A stretch of 64,000 nucleotides of DNA, taken from contig KV918807.1 of assembly GCA_002049455.2 (NCBI GenBank), positions 62,001 to 126,000 of the forward strand, in the 5' to 3' direction. This document shows, piece after piece, positions 43,692 through 54,818 of this stretch (positions are counted from its first letter, which is position 1; each line of letters starts with the position of its first letter). The position numbers and the translations under genes were made by a program. Source of the DNA: Porphyra umbilicalis. Its lineage: Eukaryota; Rhodophyta; Bangiophyceae; Bangiales; Bangiaceae. Below the pieces are notes generated by a model. It had not been told where the DNA came from and did no database searches. It saw only the letters and a program-made list of their open reading frames with translations.

Positions 43692-44526
43692 TATTGACGG
43701 CAATGTATTTCTGCAGCGTCTCCGGTAAATGAATGGCGCTGCTTTTTCCGTGTCGCACGACTACAGTTGGAGGAGACGCTTCTGAATACTGGCCGCGTCC
43801 CCAGGTGCTCCAAGGGAGCTAATGAAGAGACGATAGAGGCTGCCGGTGTGGTATTGTCCGCACGACAATCCCCAGTTCTGTGGACTCGATGAACATCGTT
43901 TTCACAGCGGATGGGCAGAGGCCCCACCCACAGAGTCCTCGTTGGTCCTCGGAGAAGAATGAGCTCGCAAGCACCAGCGCGTCACGGTAGCTTCTATGAC
44001 TTCGTCGTGCGATGCGAGAAGTGAACCAGGGTTCTACTTCGCCGCTCAGCAGTTTCTGGCAGAGGAGTTTGTCGCTCCCCGGGGTATTGCCCATCCGCGC
44101 AGCCTGTCCGTTTCGTGACAATTCTGCTGAATCGGAGGCACACGTTCTTGGTGTCGTCGCCTTACGTCGTTCGACTATCTAAATTCTTTAGTTCTTTACC
44201 CAGGCATCATCATTGGTCCCCGTCAAAGAAGCTCGAGTTCTGAGCCTCGAGATGGCGAAGGAGCGACGACGGAAAACGCGAGGGCCTAGCATTTCAGCCC
44301 CGCACGAAAAACCCAACCGTTCCGGGTTCTATTTGGGACCGGCGGGCTGCACGGCAGACCCCCACTACTGTACTGCGGGCCCCTGCACGGGAAATTCGTC
44401 CGGCCTCCCGTGCAGGTGAACGGTTCTCCGGCGATGCGTGGGCAAGGCAACAAACACGCGACCTCACGCACACGAGACAGCGCGCACGCGCAAACAAGAT
44501 GGGCCCCGTGCACAGCGGTACGCGTC
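43692..44526. other. spacer downstream of the aminotransferase
   Basis: Moderate-GC sequence without a recognised gene; it becomes GC-rich from about 44270 towards the aminotransferase stop. Confidence 0.5.
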
Positions 44527-45921
44527 CTACATGTCCACCACCTCACACCAGCCGTGCACGTCGGGTGCCTCCCCCTGCTGGATAGCCGCCAGTTGCGACG
44601 CGAGGGCCACCAGGCGGCCCCCACCACTCCCCCCGCCCCCCCGTCCCGCGGCGCTGCCGACCGTCAACACGCGGTCGCCCCACACCAGCCGGTCCACGGG
44701 CGTGACGCCCGCGCCCGTGCCGACGGCGGCCACCTCGTCCAACGCTTCAATCTCAGCCACCGCCACGCGGCGCCGCTCCACAACCATCCCAGCGGCGGCC
44801 GCGAGCACCGCCAGCGCATCATTGGTGATGGAGCGCAGGATGGAGGGCGACTCCGGCGTCACGTACGTGTCGGGCTCGGCCACCGACCGTCCGCGGCGGA
44901 CGGCGACAAAGTTGGCCGCCCCAAACTCTTCCACCGCCGTGTGCGTCGCCGCGTCGAGGTAGAGGTTGAGGGGGAAGCCCGCCGCCTTGGCGGCCGTCGC
45001 CGGCAACAGGTCCGCCGCGTAGTTGGCGCCGGCCTTGACGCCGCCGAGGCCTCCCGCCGCCGACCGATCGTACGCGTCGGTGATGACGGCCGTGACGCCG
45101 TCCACGACAGTCGTGCCCGCCGTCCGCAGCCGCCCCGCGCCGCCGCCGCCCTCACCGACGGGCGTCGCCAACACCACCAGCGTGTACGCGTCGGCCGGCG
45201 CCAGGCCGATGCGCGGCCCGGTGCCCAACAGCAGCGGGCGGAGGTAGAGAGCCGCCGGCGCGCCCGCCGGCGGCACGTAGGCCGCGTTGCCCACGACCGC
45301 CGCCTTGACCGCCGCGAGAAACACGTCGGTCGGGACGGGGGGCATGGCGAGCCGCGCCGCCGACGCTGCAAAGCGGTCCGCGTGCGCGGTCGGGCGGAAG
45401 AGCACGACGGCCCCGTCGGGCCGGCGGCGCGCCTTGAGGCCCTCCAAACACGAAGCCCCATATTGTAGCGCCGTCGCGCCGACGTGGAGGCGGATGTAGG
45501 GGTCCCCGGCAACGGCCGTCGGGGGCGACCACCCGCCGCCGCGCGTGTGGCTTGCGACCACGTGCACGGGGGTGGGGTGCCACCCAAAGCTGAGCGCGCC
45601 CCAGTCCACGTTGGCGGGGCCGCCAGACGCAGGGGCGGCGGCAGACGTCCCCGCGTCGGCCGCCGAGGCGTTGTCCGCACGGCTGCCGTCGCCGTCATCG
45701 CTGGTGCCGTCCGTCGCGGGCGCCGCCGTGGACGCGACGGGGGTCCCCGCCAGCCGGGCGCGGCGACCGCGGCCGAGTGGGGGCGGTCGCGCGGCGCACC
45801 CGCAGCGTCCGAGGCGGGGGCGGGTGCCGTGACGCACCGAACACAGTGGCGGCGGGAGCGCCACAAAGCCCGTCGGCCGACGCGCGGCAATAGCAGCCCA
45901 TTGACCCGCCTCCCCCGCCAT
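44527..45921 (-). CDS. ilvE: branched-chain amino acid aminotransferase, plastid-type
   Basis: Single exon of 464 residues from the ATG at 45921 (CGCCATGGCG). About 100 residues of Arg/Ala/Pro-rich leader look like a plastid transit peptide plus linker. The mature enzyme begins near VDWGALSFGWHPTPVHVVAS. Family landmarks: LQYGASCLEGLKA, YLRPLLLGTGPRIGLAPA, and the PLP lysine at ~296 in GGLGGVKAGANYAADLLP; then GFPLNLYLDAATHTAVEEFG, GAANFVAVRRG and a C-terminal GWCEVVDM. It transfers amino groups between Leu, Ile or Val and 2-oxoglutarate, the last step of branched-chain amino acid synthesis in plastids. A longer frame upstream adds 19 poor residues; the chosen ATG has the better context. Confidence 0.92.
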   Translation of the reverse strand: MAGEAGQWAAIAARRPTGFVALPPPLCSVRHGTRPRLGRCGCAARPPPLGRGRRARLAGTPVASTAAPATDGTSDDGDGSRADNASAADAGTSAAAPASGGPANVDWGALSFGWHPTPVHVVASHTRGGGWSPPTAVAGDPYIRLHVGATALQYGASCLEGLKARRRPDGAVVLFRPTAHADRFAASAARLAMPPVPTDVFLAAVKAAVVGNAAYVPPAGAPAALYLRPLLLGTGPRIGLAPADAYTLVVLATPVGEGGGGAGRLRTAGTTVVDGVTAVITDAYDRSAAGGLGGVKAGANYAADLLPATAAKAAGFPLNLYLDAATHTAVEEFGAANFVAVRRGRSVAEPDTYVTPESPSILRSITNDALAVLAAAAGMVVERRRVAVAEIEALDEVAAVGTGAGVTPVDRLVWGDRVLTVGSAAGRGGGGSGGGRLVALASQLAAIQQGEAPDVHGWCEVVDM

Positions 45922-46806
45922 GGACAAACGGCGGCACCCCGTCGGTGGCGGTGCCCCCAAGCCCCGACACGCCCGCACGAGCTGCCTGAAGTGCCGCAGG
46001 GGGTGCGGCCGTCACCCCAGCCAGCCCCACCGACCGTCGCAGCGCCGACGGGTCGGCGCTGCAACACCCCCGCACGGGACCAACCGATGGGTTGTCGGGC
46101 GACGGGCGGCGGCGCCTGGGCCCCCCGGCGTCGGCGGCGGTTCTTGTACCCTTGCCGTTGAGGCGGGGGGGAGGGGCGGCGACAGGCCGTGGCCGGCAGC
46201 GCTGCCCCCACCGACGGCACAAAGAGCGCCGACAACGGGGACTGGGGTGAATGCTCATTGGGGGGACGGGACGCTACAGCGCGGTCGCGGCGGCTGACGT
46301 CGTTGCCATCGCCGATGCGCACGGGCGTTGGATTTCAATATCTGAAGGCGGAGTCGCCGTTTGGTCACCGTAATACGCGAAACATATGGCTTTACGATAC
46401 TGGAAAGTTCGGACGGATCGTCTGGCAGGATCGAACCGAGTTTCGGTGTGCACCTCTGAGGCTCAGTTCTTGCAAATATCACACTGAGAATCAAACTGTT
46501 GAAGAATTGATGGAGGTCCGCTGACGGAATGCCATGTTGTTTTGTTGTGGCACCCTCAAGTATAGTATTGTGGGCGGTGGCACTCGCGCCCGCGTGGAGC
46601 GCCCCCCGGTATACGGTGCGGAGCGGGCATTAGTGGCACCCTGCTGGTGGCGGTGCCGGCGTGGCGCCACCAGTTGCGTGTCCCTCCCCCCCCCCCGCCT
46701 TTGCACCACCCGCCATCGGCGGGTGGTGCACCATCGCACACCCCGCATCGACGCGAGGTGGGCGGCCGCGGCCGCCGCGGCGGCGGCGTTTTGGGTCACG
46801 CCTGCG
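45922..46806. other. spacer with a low-GC island
   Basis: 5' region of the aminotransferase, then a low-GC island (~46300-46520), then GC-rich sequence up to the MITE. The island contains ggttcgatcc on the minus strand, but no tRNA folds there. No gene recognised. Confidence 0.45.
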
Positions 46807-47457
46807 CAGTGGTGCTTATCGTGTGCTCACGCGCAAACGCTTTTTTCTTGTAAAAAAGCTCCGAAACCCCCTCCGTAAGGCCCTCCGCAAGGACGTCGAT
46901 TTGTGGAAGAACTGTCGAGGAACTGCGTGCGAGAGAGGGCGCAAGAGTTGGTGGCTTACATTTCACGGGGTGACCCACACGTTGGTGCAGAGCAAATCTC
47001 GAGCTGTCAACAGCGACACGGAGCCAATCGCCATGACGGCCAAGGGTCTCCATGATCCAATCATCAATCCATATCAACAGCGTTACCGCATGTGTGGCTG
47101 TTGTTGGCCAGTTGCACCGGCTTGCTGACTGCTGGGAGATCGTCAATGCCTACGGCGTAAGCGACATGGTCGTTCTACAGCTGGGCCCCCTCCGTAAGAT
47201 GCTGACGTCGCATCTATATGCGACGCGCATGGAAGCGGCGACCGGGCTGAGGGAAGGCTATGTATGGCCGTGCTCAGCGCCGCGAGACGGTTCGGATGGT
47301 ATAAAGTTGACAAACCGGACGACGCGCTCTTCCGCTGCGTAAATTGTTGTGGGCCACATTGCCCTTTCCGGCGCCATCCAGGCGGGTCCGCAAGCTTTTT
47401 ACGAAGCTTTTTACAAGAATTACGCGTTTGCGCGTGAACACACGATAAGCACCACTG
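46807..47457. mobile_element. non-autonomous hAT-like MITE
   Basis: 651-bp element starting cagtggtgcttatcgtgtg and ending in its reverse complement. The first 35 bp of each end match at 34 positions, and a weaker match (ttcttgtaaaaa) continues to about 55 bp. A CAG start points to the hAT superfamily. The 8 bp outside (cgcctgcg and cgccgccc) agree at five positions, so any target duplication has decayed. The inside shows no transposase. Its ends differ from those of the hAT at 30,964, so that element is not the obvious driver. Confidence 0.75.
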
Positions 47458-47810
47458 CGCCGCCGCCCCGCCGGCTCGTTGCCGGTGGGTGCTTTGCGTG
47501 CCGGGTCGTCCCGTCCCCCCCCCCCCCCGCCCGCAGGCAGCCGTCGGCACGCACGGGCGGCGCCACCCCCGCAGCGCCCGTCGGCGCGCCGTCCCTACAC
47601 CGCGGTCGGCCGCCGCCCCCGCGGATGAGCGCGTCGCCCCGCCGCCGGCGTTGACCCGCCGGCCCCGGTCGGTCGTTGGCGCGCGCGTCGGCCGACTCGT
47701 CACTGCCGACGCAGTGCTGCGCCGACGGTCCGTCGGCCGTCAGCGTCGGGGTCCCCCGCGTGTCGCCGCCCGACAGTGACGGCGGCGGGTGAGGTCCGAC
47801 GGCGGTCACG
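47458..47810. other. spacer upstream of the MFS gene
   Basis: GC-rich, with a C run near 47515-47528. No gene; probably holds the promoter and leader of the transporter gene. Confidence 0.45.
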
Positions 47811-49806
47811 ATGGGCGGGCTGCTGCCCGTCGAGGCGGGCGCGTCGGCTGCCGGCGGCGGCTACACGTCTATTGGTGGCGGCGACGGGCGACGGGGCGCG
47901 TCGGGCGTCGCCGGCGCTGCCCACCGTGGGTGGGTGGCGAATGGCGGGCACCCGGGGGCGACCGCCCCGGCGACCGCCCCGACGGCGGTCGCCCCCGACG
48001 CTGCCGCCACTGCGGCGGCCGACAGCGACGGCGACGGTGACTATTATGACCCCGAGTACGACGGCACGTGCGGCGTTGCGGGCGGCGGCGGCGGCGGGGA
48101 CGGGGACGAGGCGGCCGCCGCCCTCGACGCGGTCGTCATGGCCAAGGTGCGGCGGCGGTTGCTCCCCCCCCTCTTTGTCGCCGCCCTCCTCTGCTACCTC
48201 GACCGCACCAACCTGTCGTTTGCGGCGCTCGAGATGAACGACGCCCTCGGGTTGACGCCGGAACAATATGGGACGGGCGCGGCCGTCTTTTTCTGCACGT
48301 ACGCGTCCCTCGGCGTGCCCGCCGCGTTGGCGGTCAAGCGCGTTGGCGCGCACCGGGGCCTCCCCGCCCTCCTCGCCGGCTGGGCGCTCGCGTCGGGCGG
48401 CATGGGCGCCATCACCTCCGTGCGGGGCTTTTACTTGGCGCGCCTGGCGGTTGGCGCCGCCGAGGCAGGCTTTTTCCCGTCCGTCATTTACTACCTGACG
48501 GGCTGGTTCCGCCAGACGGACATGGGCTTTAGCTACACCGCCATCATGACGTCGACGGCGGTGAGTGGGGTCGTTGGCGGGCCGCTCGCGGGCGCCATCC
48601 TCGCGTCCGTCGCGCGCGCGGGGGGGGGGGCGGGCTGGCGCTGGCTGTTTGTGCTCGAAGCGGCGCCGACGCTGCTCCTCGCCGCCGTCTTGGCGGCGAC
48701 GCTCGACGCGGGGCCGTCCGCCGCGCGCTTCTTGACGGCACCCGAGCGCGAGCACCTGGTCGCCCGCCAAGCGCGGGAGGTGGCCGCCCGCTCGGCGCCA
48801 CCACCGACGGCCGACGAGGAGGGGGGGGGGGGGCACCGCCGCCACCGCCTGTGGTGGTGGTGGTGACGGCGGGCTCCTGGCCGCCCTCGGCCTGCCGTGG
48901 ATGCGGCTGCTCGTGGCCATTTGGCTGCTCTACTCGTGCGCGTATTACGGGCTCATCTTTTGGCTGCCGCTGCTGCTCGAAGCGTCGTCGGCCACGGCGG
49001 CCGCGGCCGGCGCGGCGGCCACCGACGCGGCGCCGTCGGGCCTCTCCCCGGCGGCGATCGGCTTGGCGTGCGCGGTGCCCTACACCGCCGCCGCCGTCGC
49101 CATGCTCACCGTCGCGCGCTCGTCGGACGCGGCTGTCGAGCGGCGCCTGCACCTTGCGGTGCCGTCCTTTGCGTCGGGGCTCGGCTTTGTCGTCGCCGCC
49201 GCCGCTGTGGCGTCGGCGGCGGGCGTGGGGTGGGTGGTGCTCGGCGTGTCGCTCGCCGCGGCGGGGTGTTGGTCCCTCTTTGGCCCCTACTGGGCGGTGC
49301 CGACGGCGGCGCTGTCGGGCGACACGGCCGCGGCTGCGTTTGCGGCGATCAACTCGGTGGGGGTGGTTGGCGGGTACATTGGGCCCGCGCTCGTCGGCGC
49401 GCTCGTCGGCAAGGGCGGCGGCGGCGCCGAGGGCGGGCGTGGCGCCGCCGCCGAGTTGACCGTTGCGGGGGCGCGGGCAGCGTCGCGCGGCTTTGCGCTG
49501 TCGCTCGGCGTGTTTGCGGGCCTGATGGTGGTCGTGGGGGTGCTTGCCCTGGCCCTCGACCGGCGCGTCGGCGGGCGCAGTGGCGGGGGGAAGGGGGGGG
49601 GGGCATCCAGGGCGTTCTGCGGGATGCCGCCCGGTGGAGCGGGAAGGGCCACGGCCGATCACGACTGGCACCATAGCACACCACCGGTGGAGTGTGTGGA
49701 TTGTGGTATTGCCCCTATTGTCATTTATTCCTCTGCGGTGGAGCGGTCTGGGAGTGCCCGCCCTGCTTTGTGTTCCCTCTTTCACGTGCCCTCCGTGTTG
49801 CCTTGA
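47811..49806 (+). CDS. MFS transporter, anion:cation symporter family
   Basis: The ATG at 47811 begins a ~105-residue Gly/Ala/Asp-rich hydrophilic leader. The transporter follows, with LLCYLDRTNLSFAALEM in TM1 (~125), EQYGTGAAVFFCTYASLGVP, the loop VKRVGAHRG, FYLARLAVGAAEAGFFPSVI, YYLTGWFRQ, and a central loop. After the 13-G run 48821-48833 the frame shifts and TM7-12 continue (MRLLVAIWLLYSCAYYG, LIFWLPLLLEA, SLFGPYWAVPTAALSG, INSVGVVGGYIGPALVGALV). Twelve helices and the YLDRxN signature mark the ACS branch (anion, vitamin or phthalate-type substrates); the substrate is unknown. The C-terminal ~70 residues after another G-rich stretch near 49585-49600 look unnatural, so the true end may be near 49,650. 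Confidence 0.75.
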
Positions 49807-50726
49807 CGCTGTACTGCGCTCCGGTGACGCCTCCGTGCGTGTCGGATAAACGGGCGCCTGGTCTCCTTGGTGCTTGCCTCGTCCAACACCCGACGGCTGC
49901 GCGCCATGCGTCTCGACGGGGTCTCCGCCGTTCTTCTCGGTGGCCGTCCCTATTTTCGAGATCCAGAGAATTTGGTAAAAAAAGGCCCAGTTTTGGATCA
50001 CCCTGTTTCTTACTGGTGCTTATCGCTTCCGAGTCGTGAAAAGGGGGTGCCGACCGACACCTGGCGCCCACCGGACCGCGCCGGCAAAGACCTCGTGTCG
50101 ACCGTTCCAGCGATGGCGCTTCGCACCCCGCCCCAGCGGCGAGAACGGATCGACAGGCGTGAGCGCCCGGTCAAAGTGTCTCGTGGTTGAGGACGAGGGC
50201 GAGCCACGTCTCTTGTCAATAAGCCAGGTCGTGTGCCTGCGACTGCCGCTCCAAGCCCATGTCAAGATGCCTCCGTCCGGTCTCTAGGTACCTCCCATAG
50301 CACAGTGTTTCTCCCCTCCAACACAAGTGTCCATAGCGATGGATTTGTTTGAGGGCAGGGGGGTGAGGGGGGAAAGAAAAGAACGTGTGTTGCAACAACA
50401 CAAGAGAGACGGCGCGCAGGCTCTCAAGACCGGCAAGAAGGAAGGCATGCCGTTGTTACTTGTTCACAAGAGCAAGCGCGCCAGCGGGTGCCGGTGCCTG
50501 CCAGAGGTTTGTTCATCGATCCGGGTCTTGTGCCACGCGCCCTCGGCGGTCGGGGAGCGGCCGTATGCTACACATCCAACGTCTGCACACACAACCCACA
50601 AGCATACGCCCACGCACAAGCACACACACGCAACGGAGGTGCGGGCAGACCGCCCAAGACGCCACAAGCCCAGACGCGAGAGGTAAAAGACAGAAGCCAA
50701 GGAAGAAGCAGCCACCACCCACCCGC
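49807..50726. other. spacer between convergent MFS and NOT2 genes
   Basis: 920 bp with no recognised gene; CA/AC-rich near 50590-50640. Probably the 3' UTRs of both genes. Confidence 0.5.
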
Positions 50727-52955
50727 TCACAGCCGGTCCGCAATCGTGCGCACATCATCAGCAGGCAGGAAGCCAGCCACAAACGCGCGCGTCGCGTCGT
50801 GGTACGGCCTCCGCTCCCACGAGTTGATGTCAAAGTAGATGTAGGCGGCGCGCTCCGGGTAGACGGACATCGATGAGCCTGGCGCGCGGGTGAACCACAA
50901 CTTCATGTCCGTGTGGTAGTTCCAGTCCCGATCGCACAGCTCCCGCGCGGCCAACAGTTGGAGCGCGTCCTGTGGCAGCATGTAAAAGATGTAGAAGAGC
51001 GTCTCGAGTTGGAACTTGGTGAAGTGAGCGCCCTTCAACCGGGGCGGCTGCGTGAAGTAGCAGCTCGGGAGCTCGTACGACGGCTCTCCGTTTTTCCCGC
51101 CCACGTACTTGCCGCCCGTAACGGGGAGTACCGCGCCGCCGCCACTGCCGCCGCCACCGCCACCGCTGCTGCCACCCGCTGCCGCTCCTGCCGCCCCCAC
51201 ACCGGCGCCCGCGTCCCATGGAGATAACCAGCTGCTGTTGAGCGACTCGTGGGAGTTGAGGTCCAAGCCGAGCTGCGTCAAGTCGACGCCGTGCGTCAGC
51301 AGCAGTGCCGCGTTGGCGCTGGTCCCAGTCAACGAACTTCCTGTCAATGAAAGAGTGTCGGTGAGGCCGCTGGCACCGGGCGCCAATACCTTCAAGAGCC
51401 CCTTCATGCCGAACTCACCGGCCGGGCCGAGATCCGCCGGCGATGCATTGGAAGCGGCCGCCGCCGCGGCCGCCACGGCCGCGGCCGCCTCTCCAAAGCC
51501 GCCGATGCCGCCCGCACCCGACGGCGGGTAGTAGTCAGCACCACCGCCGCCGCCGCCCATCGCCGCTGGCATCGGCGCGCCCGTCGCCGACCGGCCCACC
51601 CCCGCGGACGGGAAGGATCCGGCGGCGGGGGGAACAAATTGGCTGCCACCAAAGGAGGCGGGGGAGTAGCCTTGCTGCTGCTGCTGATGCTGTTGCTGCT
51701 GTTGTTGCTGCTGCTGCTGCTGGGACAGCCCCTCTGCCATACGCGGTGATGGGTGCAGCGACCCAACGCCGGCCAGCGCGTCGAAAGGGTTGCCGATACC
51801 CATTGGTCCTCCACCCATCCCCGCACCGCCACCACCGCCGCCTGGCCCGCCGCCAATGCCGCCGTTGCCGTTACTTGCATTCCCGTTGGGAAGGCCGTAA
51901 ACCCCTCCTGCACCAGCAGCGGCGCTGCCAGGGCCCGCCAGCGTCCCGTACCGCCCCCCGGTCTGCGCGCCAAATCCCGACGGCGCATCTGACGGAAGCG
52001 ATGGGAGAAGACCAGCGCCACCGCCACCACTCCGCCCGCCACCGAGGGCGGGAAAATCCTCCGATTGCATGGAGAACTCGCCTACCGACGACGCGAGCGC
52101 ATCAACCACCTTGGACCGACCGCCACCGCCGCCACCTCCACCATATCCAGCGTACAATTCTGCTGCAGCCGTGTAGGACATGCCGGGTGCACCCCCAGCA
52201 CCCGATGCACCGGCGCTAGCCAGGCCGCCGCCCATACCGCCGCCACCGCTCCCTACCAAGCCGCCACCACCGCCAGCGACATGGCCACCACTCGGGCCAC
52301 CGCCCAACGCACTGCCGCCGCCGCTGCCGCCACCTCCGCCACCGCCTCCTCCTCCTCCGCCGCCACCGCCACCAAGCGATGGAAAATCAGAGGGATCAAA
52401 CACGTTCCCGCCAGCTGCTCCAGACGAATCGGGGTGGGAACCCGCCATACTTCTTGCGTCCCGTGGGCCGTCGCCCTTCCCACGACCACCAGCCAGCCCA
52501 TTGTTGAGCATGTAGTACATGTCGTTCGCATACCCTCCCGCCCCGGCACGGCCGCCCGCCGGGGGTGGTTGCAATGATTGTGGTACCAGAACCGGGGCGG
52601 ACGACCCAGCCGGCGCGGGGCCACCGCCCCCCGCGCTGCCACCGCCGCCCCCAAGACCACCGGCGTATGGTCTTGCTCCGTGCACGCCGTTGGGGATGCC
52701 TGCCCCAGATCTCAACGCCGACGGCGGGGGTGGCGTCGGGTCCCAGCCGCCGCCCGTCGCCGCAGCGGCGGCGGCCGACGGACCCATCCCTGACGCCGCC
52801 GCGCGCATCTGCGCCGCGTAGGCGTCTGCTGCGGCAGGAGGAGACCGGGACGGGACAGGCACAGGGTAGTAGAAGGAGGATGCGTTAGCGGATGGGTTGC
52901 CCCCGTTGGCGCCACTCATGGTGGCGATGCCAGCTGGACTCCGGTTGCCATCCAC
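50727..52955 (-). CDS. NOT2: CCR4-NOT complex subunit NOT2
   Basis: Uninterrupted 742-residue protein from the ATG at 52955; a second in-frame ATG 12 codons later (MSGANGG) is also plausible. The first ~530 residues are Gly/Ser/Ala/Pro-rich and probably disordered, with a Gln tract at ~410-427 (interrupted by one His). A NOT2-specific line follows (THGVDLTQLGLDLNSHESLN then SSWLSPWD), then the C-terminal NOT box (~620-735): YFTQPPRLKGAHFTKFQLET, LFYIFYMLPQDALQLLAARE, RDWNYHTDMKLWFTRAPG and AYIYFDINSWERRPYHDA. NOT2 and NOT3/5 dimerise through this box on the NOT1 scaffold; the complex deadenylates mRNA and affects transcription. The length exceeds human CNOT2 (540) because of the Gly-rich leader. 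Confidence 0.93.
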   Translation of the reverse strand: MDGNRSPAGIATMSGANGGNPSANASSFYYPVPVPSRSPPAAADAYAAQMRAAASGMGPSAAAAAATGGGWDPTPPPPSALRSGAGIPNGVHGARPYAGGLGGGGGSAGGGGPAPAGSSAPVLVPQSLQPPPAGGRAGAGGYANDMYYMLNNGLAGGRGKGDGPRDARSMAGSHPDSSGAAGGNVFDPSDFPSLGGGGGGGGGGGGGGGGSGGGSALGGGPSGGHVAGGGGGLVGSGGGGMGGGLASAGASGAGGAPGMSYTAAAELYAGYGGGGGGGGRSKVVDALASSVGEFSMQSEDFPALGGGRSGGGGAGLLPSLPSDAPSGFGAQTGGRYGTLAGPGSAAAGAGGVYGLPNGNASNGNGGIGGGPGGGGGGAGMGGGPMGIGNPFDALAGVGSLHPSPRMAEGLSQQQQQQQQQQQHQQQQQGYSPASFGGSQFVPPAAGSFPSAGVGRSATGAPMPAAMGGGGGGADYYPPSGAGGIGGFGEAAAAVAAAAAAASNASPADLGPAGEFGMKGLLKVLAPGASGLTDTLSLTGSSLTGTSANAALLLTHGVDLTQLGLDLNSHESLNSSWLSPWDAGAGVGAAGAAAGGSSGGGGGGSGGGAVLPVTGGKYVGGKNGEPSYELPSCYFTQPPRLKGAHFTKFQLETLFYIFYMLPQDALQLLAARELCDRDWNYHTDMKLWFTRAPGSSMSVYPERAAYIYFDINSWERRPYHDATRAFVAGFLPADDVRTIADRL

Positions 52956-54416
52956 GGGACGGTGGGCCGATCAAGCGAGCGCGCGCGTGGGAGGCGGGGC
53001 TGCAGAGCAGAAACACGCCGAGTTCACCGCCGGGCGCGTACAATACCAAAGCAGAAACAAAGCGAGCGCACGGGTCGGAGGGCGCGGGCCGGGGCGGGGG
53101 AGGGTCGATCAGCAATGGCCCAAATGCGGGGACGTGCACAGGCGAGCAGAGGCAGATGTATGCGCGAGCGGGAAAAAAGAAAAGCGAAGGGACTGCATCA
53201 ACCTCCTGAACCCTCCCTGCCAGCTGCACGATGCAGAAAAGAGAGCTCCCGTGCGCGACACGCAACGCCACCCAGCGACAGCAACAGAAGCAAAAGGAAA
53301 ACGGAGCTCACCTCTTGCAGCAGCACCAGAGCAGTCTGTCTGCGGCAATGCGTAACCACCCCGATGCCCGCCCCGCCCCGCAACGGGTGCCGGGGCCACC
53401 CGCAAGAACGCCGCTCAAGGGCAGCTAGGGCGCCCACCCCCCCAGCCCCTGTCCCGCGAAGGGGCAAAAAAAAATAAGCCAGGTCACTACCACCAACGGA
53501 AACGATGCAGAGGCGTGCGTGGGCGCGGGGGGGGGGGGGCACAAAAGGGACGGGGGAACGCCACCACTGCCAACAACCAGCAGGAGCCCCCGTGCCGAGA
53601 GCAAGCGCGGCGCACGCGTGCGACGGTGACGCGTCAAGCCGCCGCGATGCGACACGAGAAGGTCCAGGACGTCCCCATCAGAGCACGACAAGGGGGGCTA
53701 AAAGGTGAGCCACTATGTCACTGTCAGGATGACAGAGCTAAAGTCCGTGCCGAACCCAATGACAGGCACCTATTAAAACTGCAGACACTTTCATGTTTGA
53801 CGCATTTTTCACGAGTTTGCATCTAAAACGTCTTTGTGCATGCATAAGAGCAGCTCCAAGCGTCCTACAGGTGCTACGAGACGTTCCCACACAGGCAGGC
53901 GGAGTGCTGTTGCTCCAAGCAAGCATGCAACCTTCTACAAAGCAAAAAGGCAGCGGACAACCGTGCCGCGGCGAACAATGCGACGCCGATGGAGGAGCAA
54001 GTTTATCCTCACGGCGCCGGTAGCCACCTCGCTTGGGACCACCCGCCGCGCCGCACCAAGCGTTGACCCCATCCGCTGCATCACCGGCGCCGCAGGCGGC
54101 TCGGCGTCGAGGCTGCGCTTCAACGGGCCCTACCCAAAGCCAGGGCTCCAAGGGCGCGACGACCGGCGCAGGTGCGGCACGACGGTGCCAGCCACCTCCA
54201 GCCCTACCGCAGGTAACCCAGACCTCCGCATCGAGGCCCCTCCTTCGCAAGACACCAAAATTGAAGGCACCAGCAAAGCGCTGCCCCGTTCGCATCCCAA
54301 GCCGCCAGCAGCTAGCTCGGAGGCTCCCAATCCCCTTCCGTCTCTGTCAGCCCTGCCATCTCCCCCTCCCCCCCCCCGCACCCCCCAAAAAAACTGCTCA
54401 CTCCCCCGGCAGCCGC
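52956..54416. other. spacer and probable 5' UTR region of NOT2
   Basis: No gene recognised in 1.46 kb. On the minus strand a donor-like aagag/gtgagctc lies near 53318-53310, so a 5' UTR intron of NOT2 is possible. Short lower-GC stretch at ~53700-53960. Confidence 0.4.
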
Positions 54417-54818
54417 TCAAAACACCGAGCGTCCCCCCCCCCCCTTTCCACCCAACAGCACGGCCTTGGCCTCGTTGACCTTGCTCGCCACAAACGTGCT
54501 GCCGCCCGTATCCGGGTGGTTCAACCGCATCAACCGCCGGTGCGCGTCCACCACCGCCGTGCGGTGGGCAACGCCCCGCCGGGACCCCGCCCCCGCCGCG
54601 ACGGGCAGGCCGAGGATGCGCGCCGCCTCGGACCGGCCCATCACCGCCTCAAACCCACCGGCCCAGGCGCGGGGGACGGCCGCCGCGGCAGCGGCCGCGG
54701 CAGCGGGAGCAGGCGCGCCCGTCAGGGCCGCGGGGAGGAGGTGCGTGTAGCGGAGAGCGGCGCGGGAGAGCCACGCGACGCCGGCAACGGCGGCACCAGT
54801 GAGGAGTGGGGTGGCCAT
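54417..54818 (-). CDS. PAM18: mitochondrial import motor J-protein PAM18/TIM14 (DNAJC19 type)
   Basis: 133-residue single-exon gene; ATG at 54818. A transmembrane segment lies near the N-terminus (LLTGAAVAGVAWLSRAALRY), then an Ala-rich linker, then the short J-domain: GGFEAVMGRSEAARILGL, HRRLMRLNHPDTGGS with the HPD tripeptide at ~100, and FVASKVNEAKAVLLGG. Size and order (membrane anchor first, J-domain last, no zinc finger) match Pam18/Tim14. Family members sit in the inner mitochondrial membrane and stimulate mtHsp70 at the TIM23 channel. Compared with yeast, the helix II/III spacing includes an extra Ala/Gly insert (PVAAGAGSRRG). Confidence 0.92.
   Translation of the reverse strand: MATPLLTGAAVAGVAWLSRAALRYTHLLPAALTGAPAPAAAAAAAAAVPRAWAGGFEAVMGRSEAARILGLPVAAGAGSRRGVAHRTAVVDAHRRLMRLNHPDTGGSTFVASKVNEAKAVLLGGKGGGGRSVF

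Noticed and set aside
44859-46322. 487-codon alternate minus frame over the aminotransferase
   Set aside because: Shadow frame, Arg-rich; the true frame has all aminotransferase motifs.
46370-46470. tRNA-like T-loop (ggttcgatcc on the minus strand)
   Set aside because: The T stem pairs poorly and no acceptor, D or anticodon arms fit around it.
51443-52577. Plus-strand frames antisense to NOT2
   Set aside because: Mirror of the Gly/Ala-rich region of NOT2; no domain.
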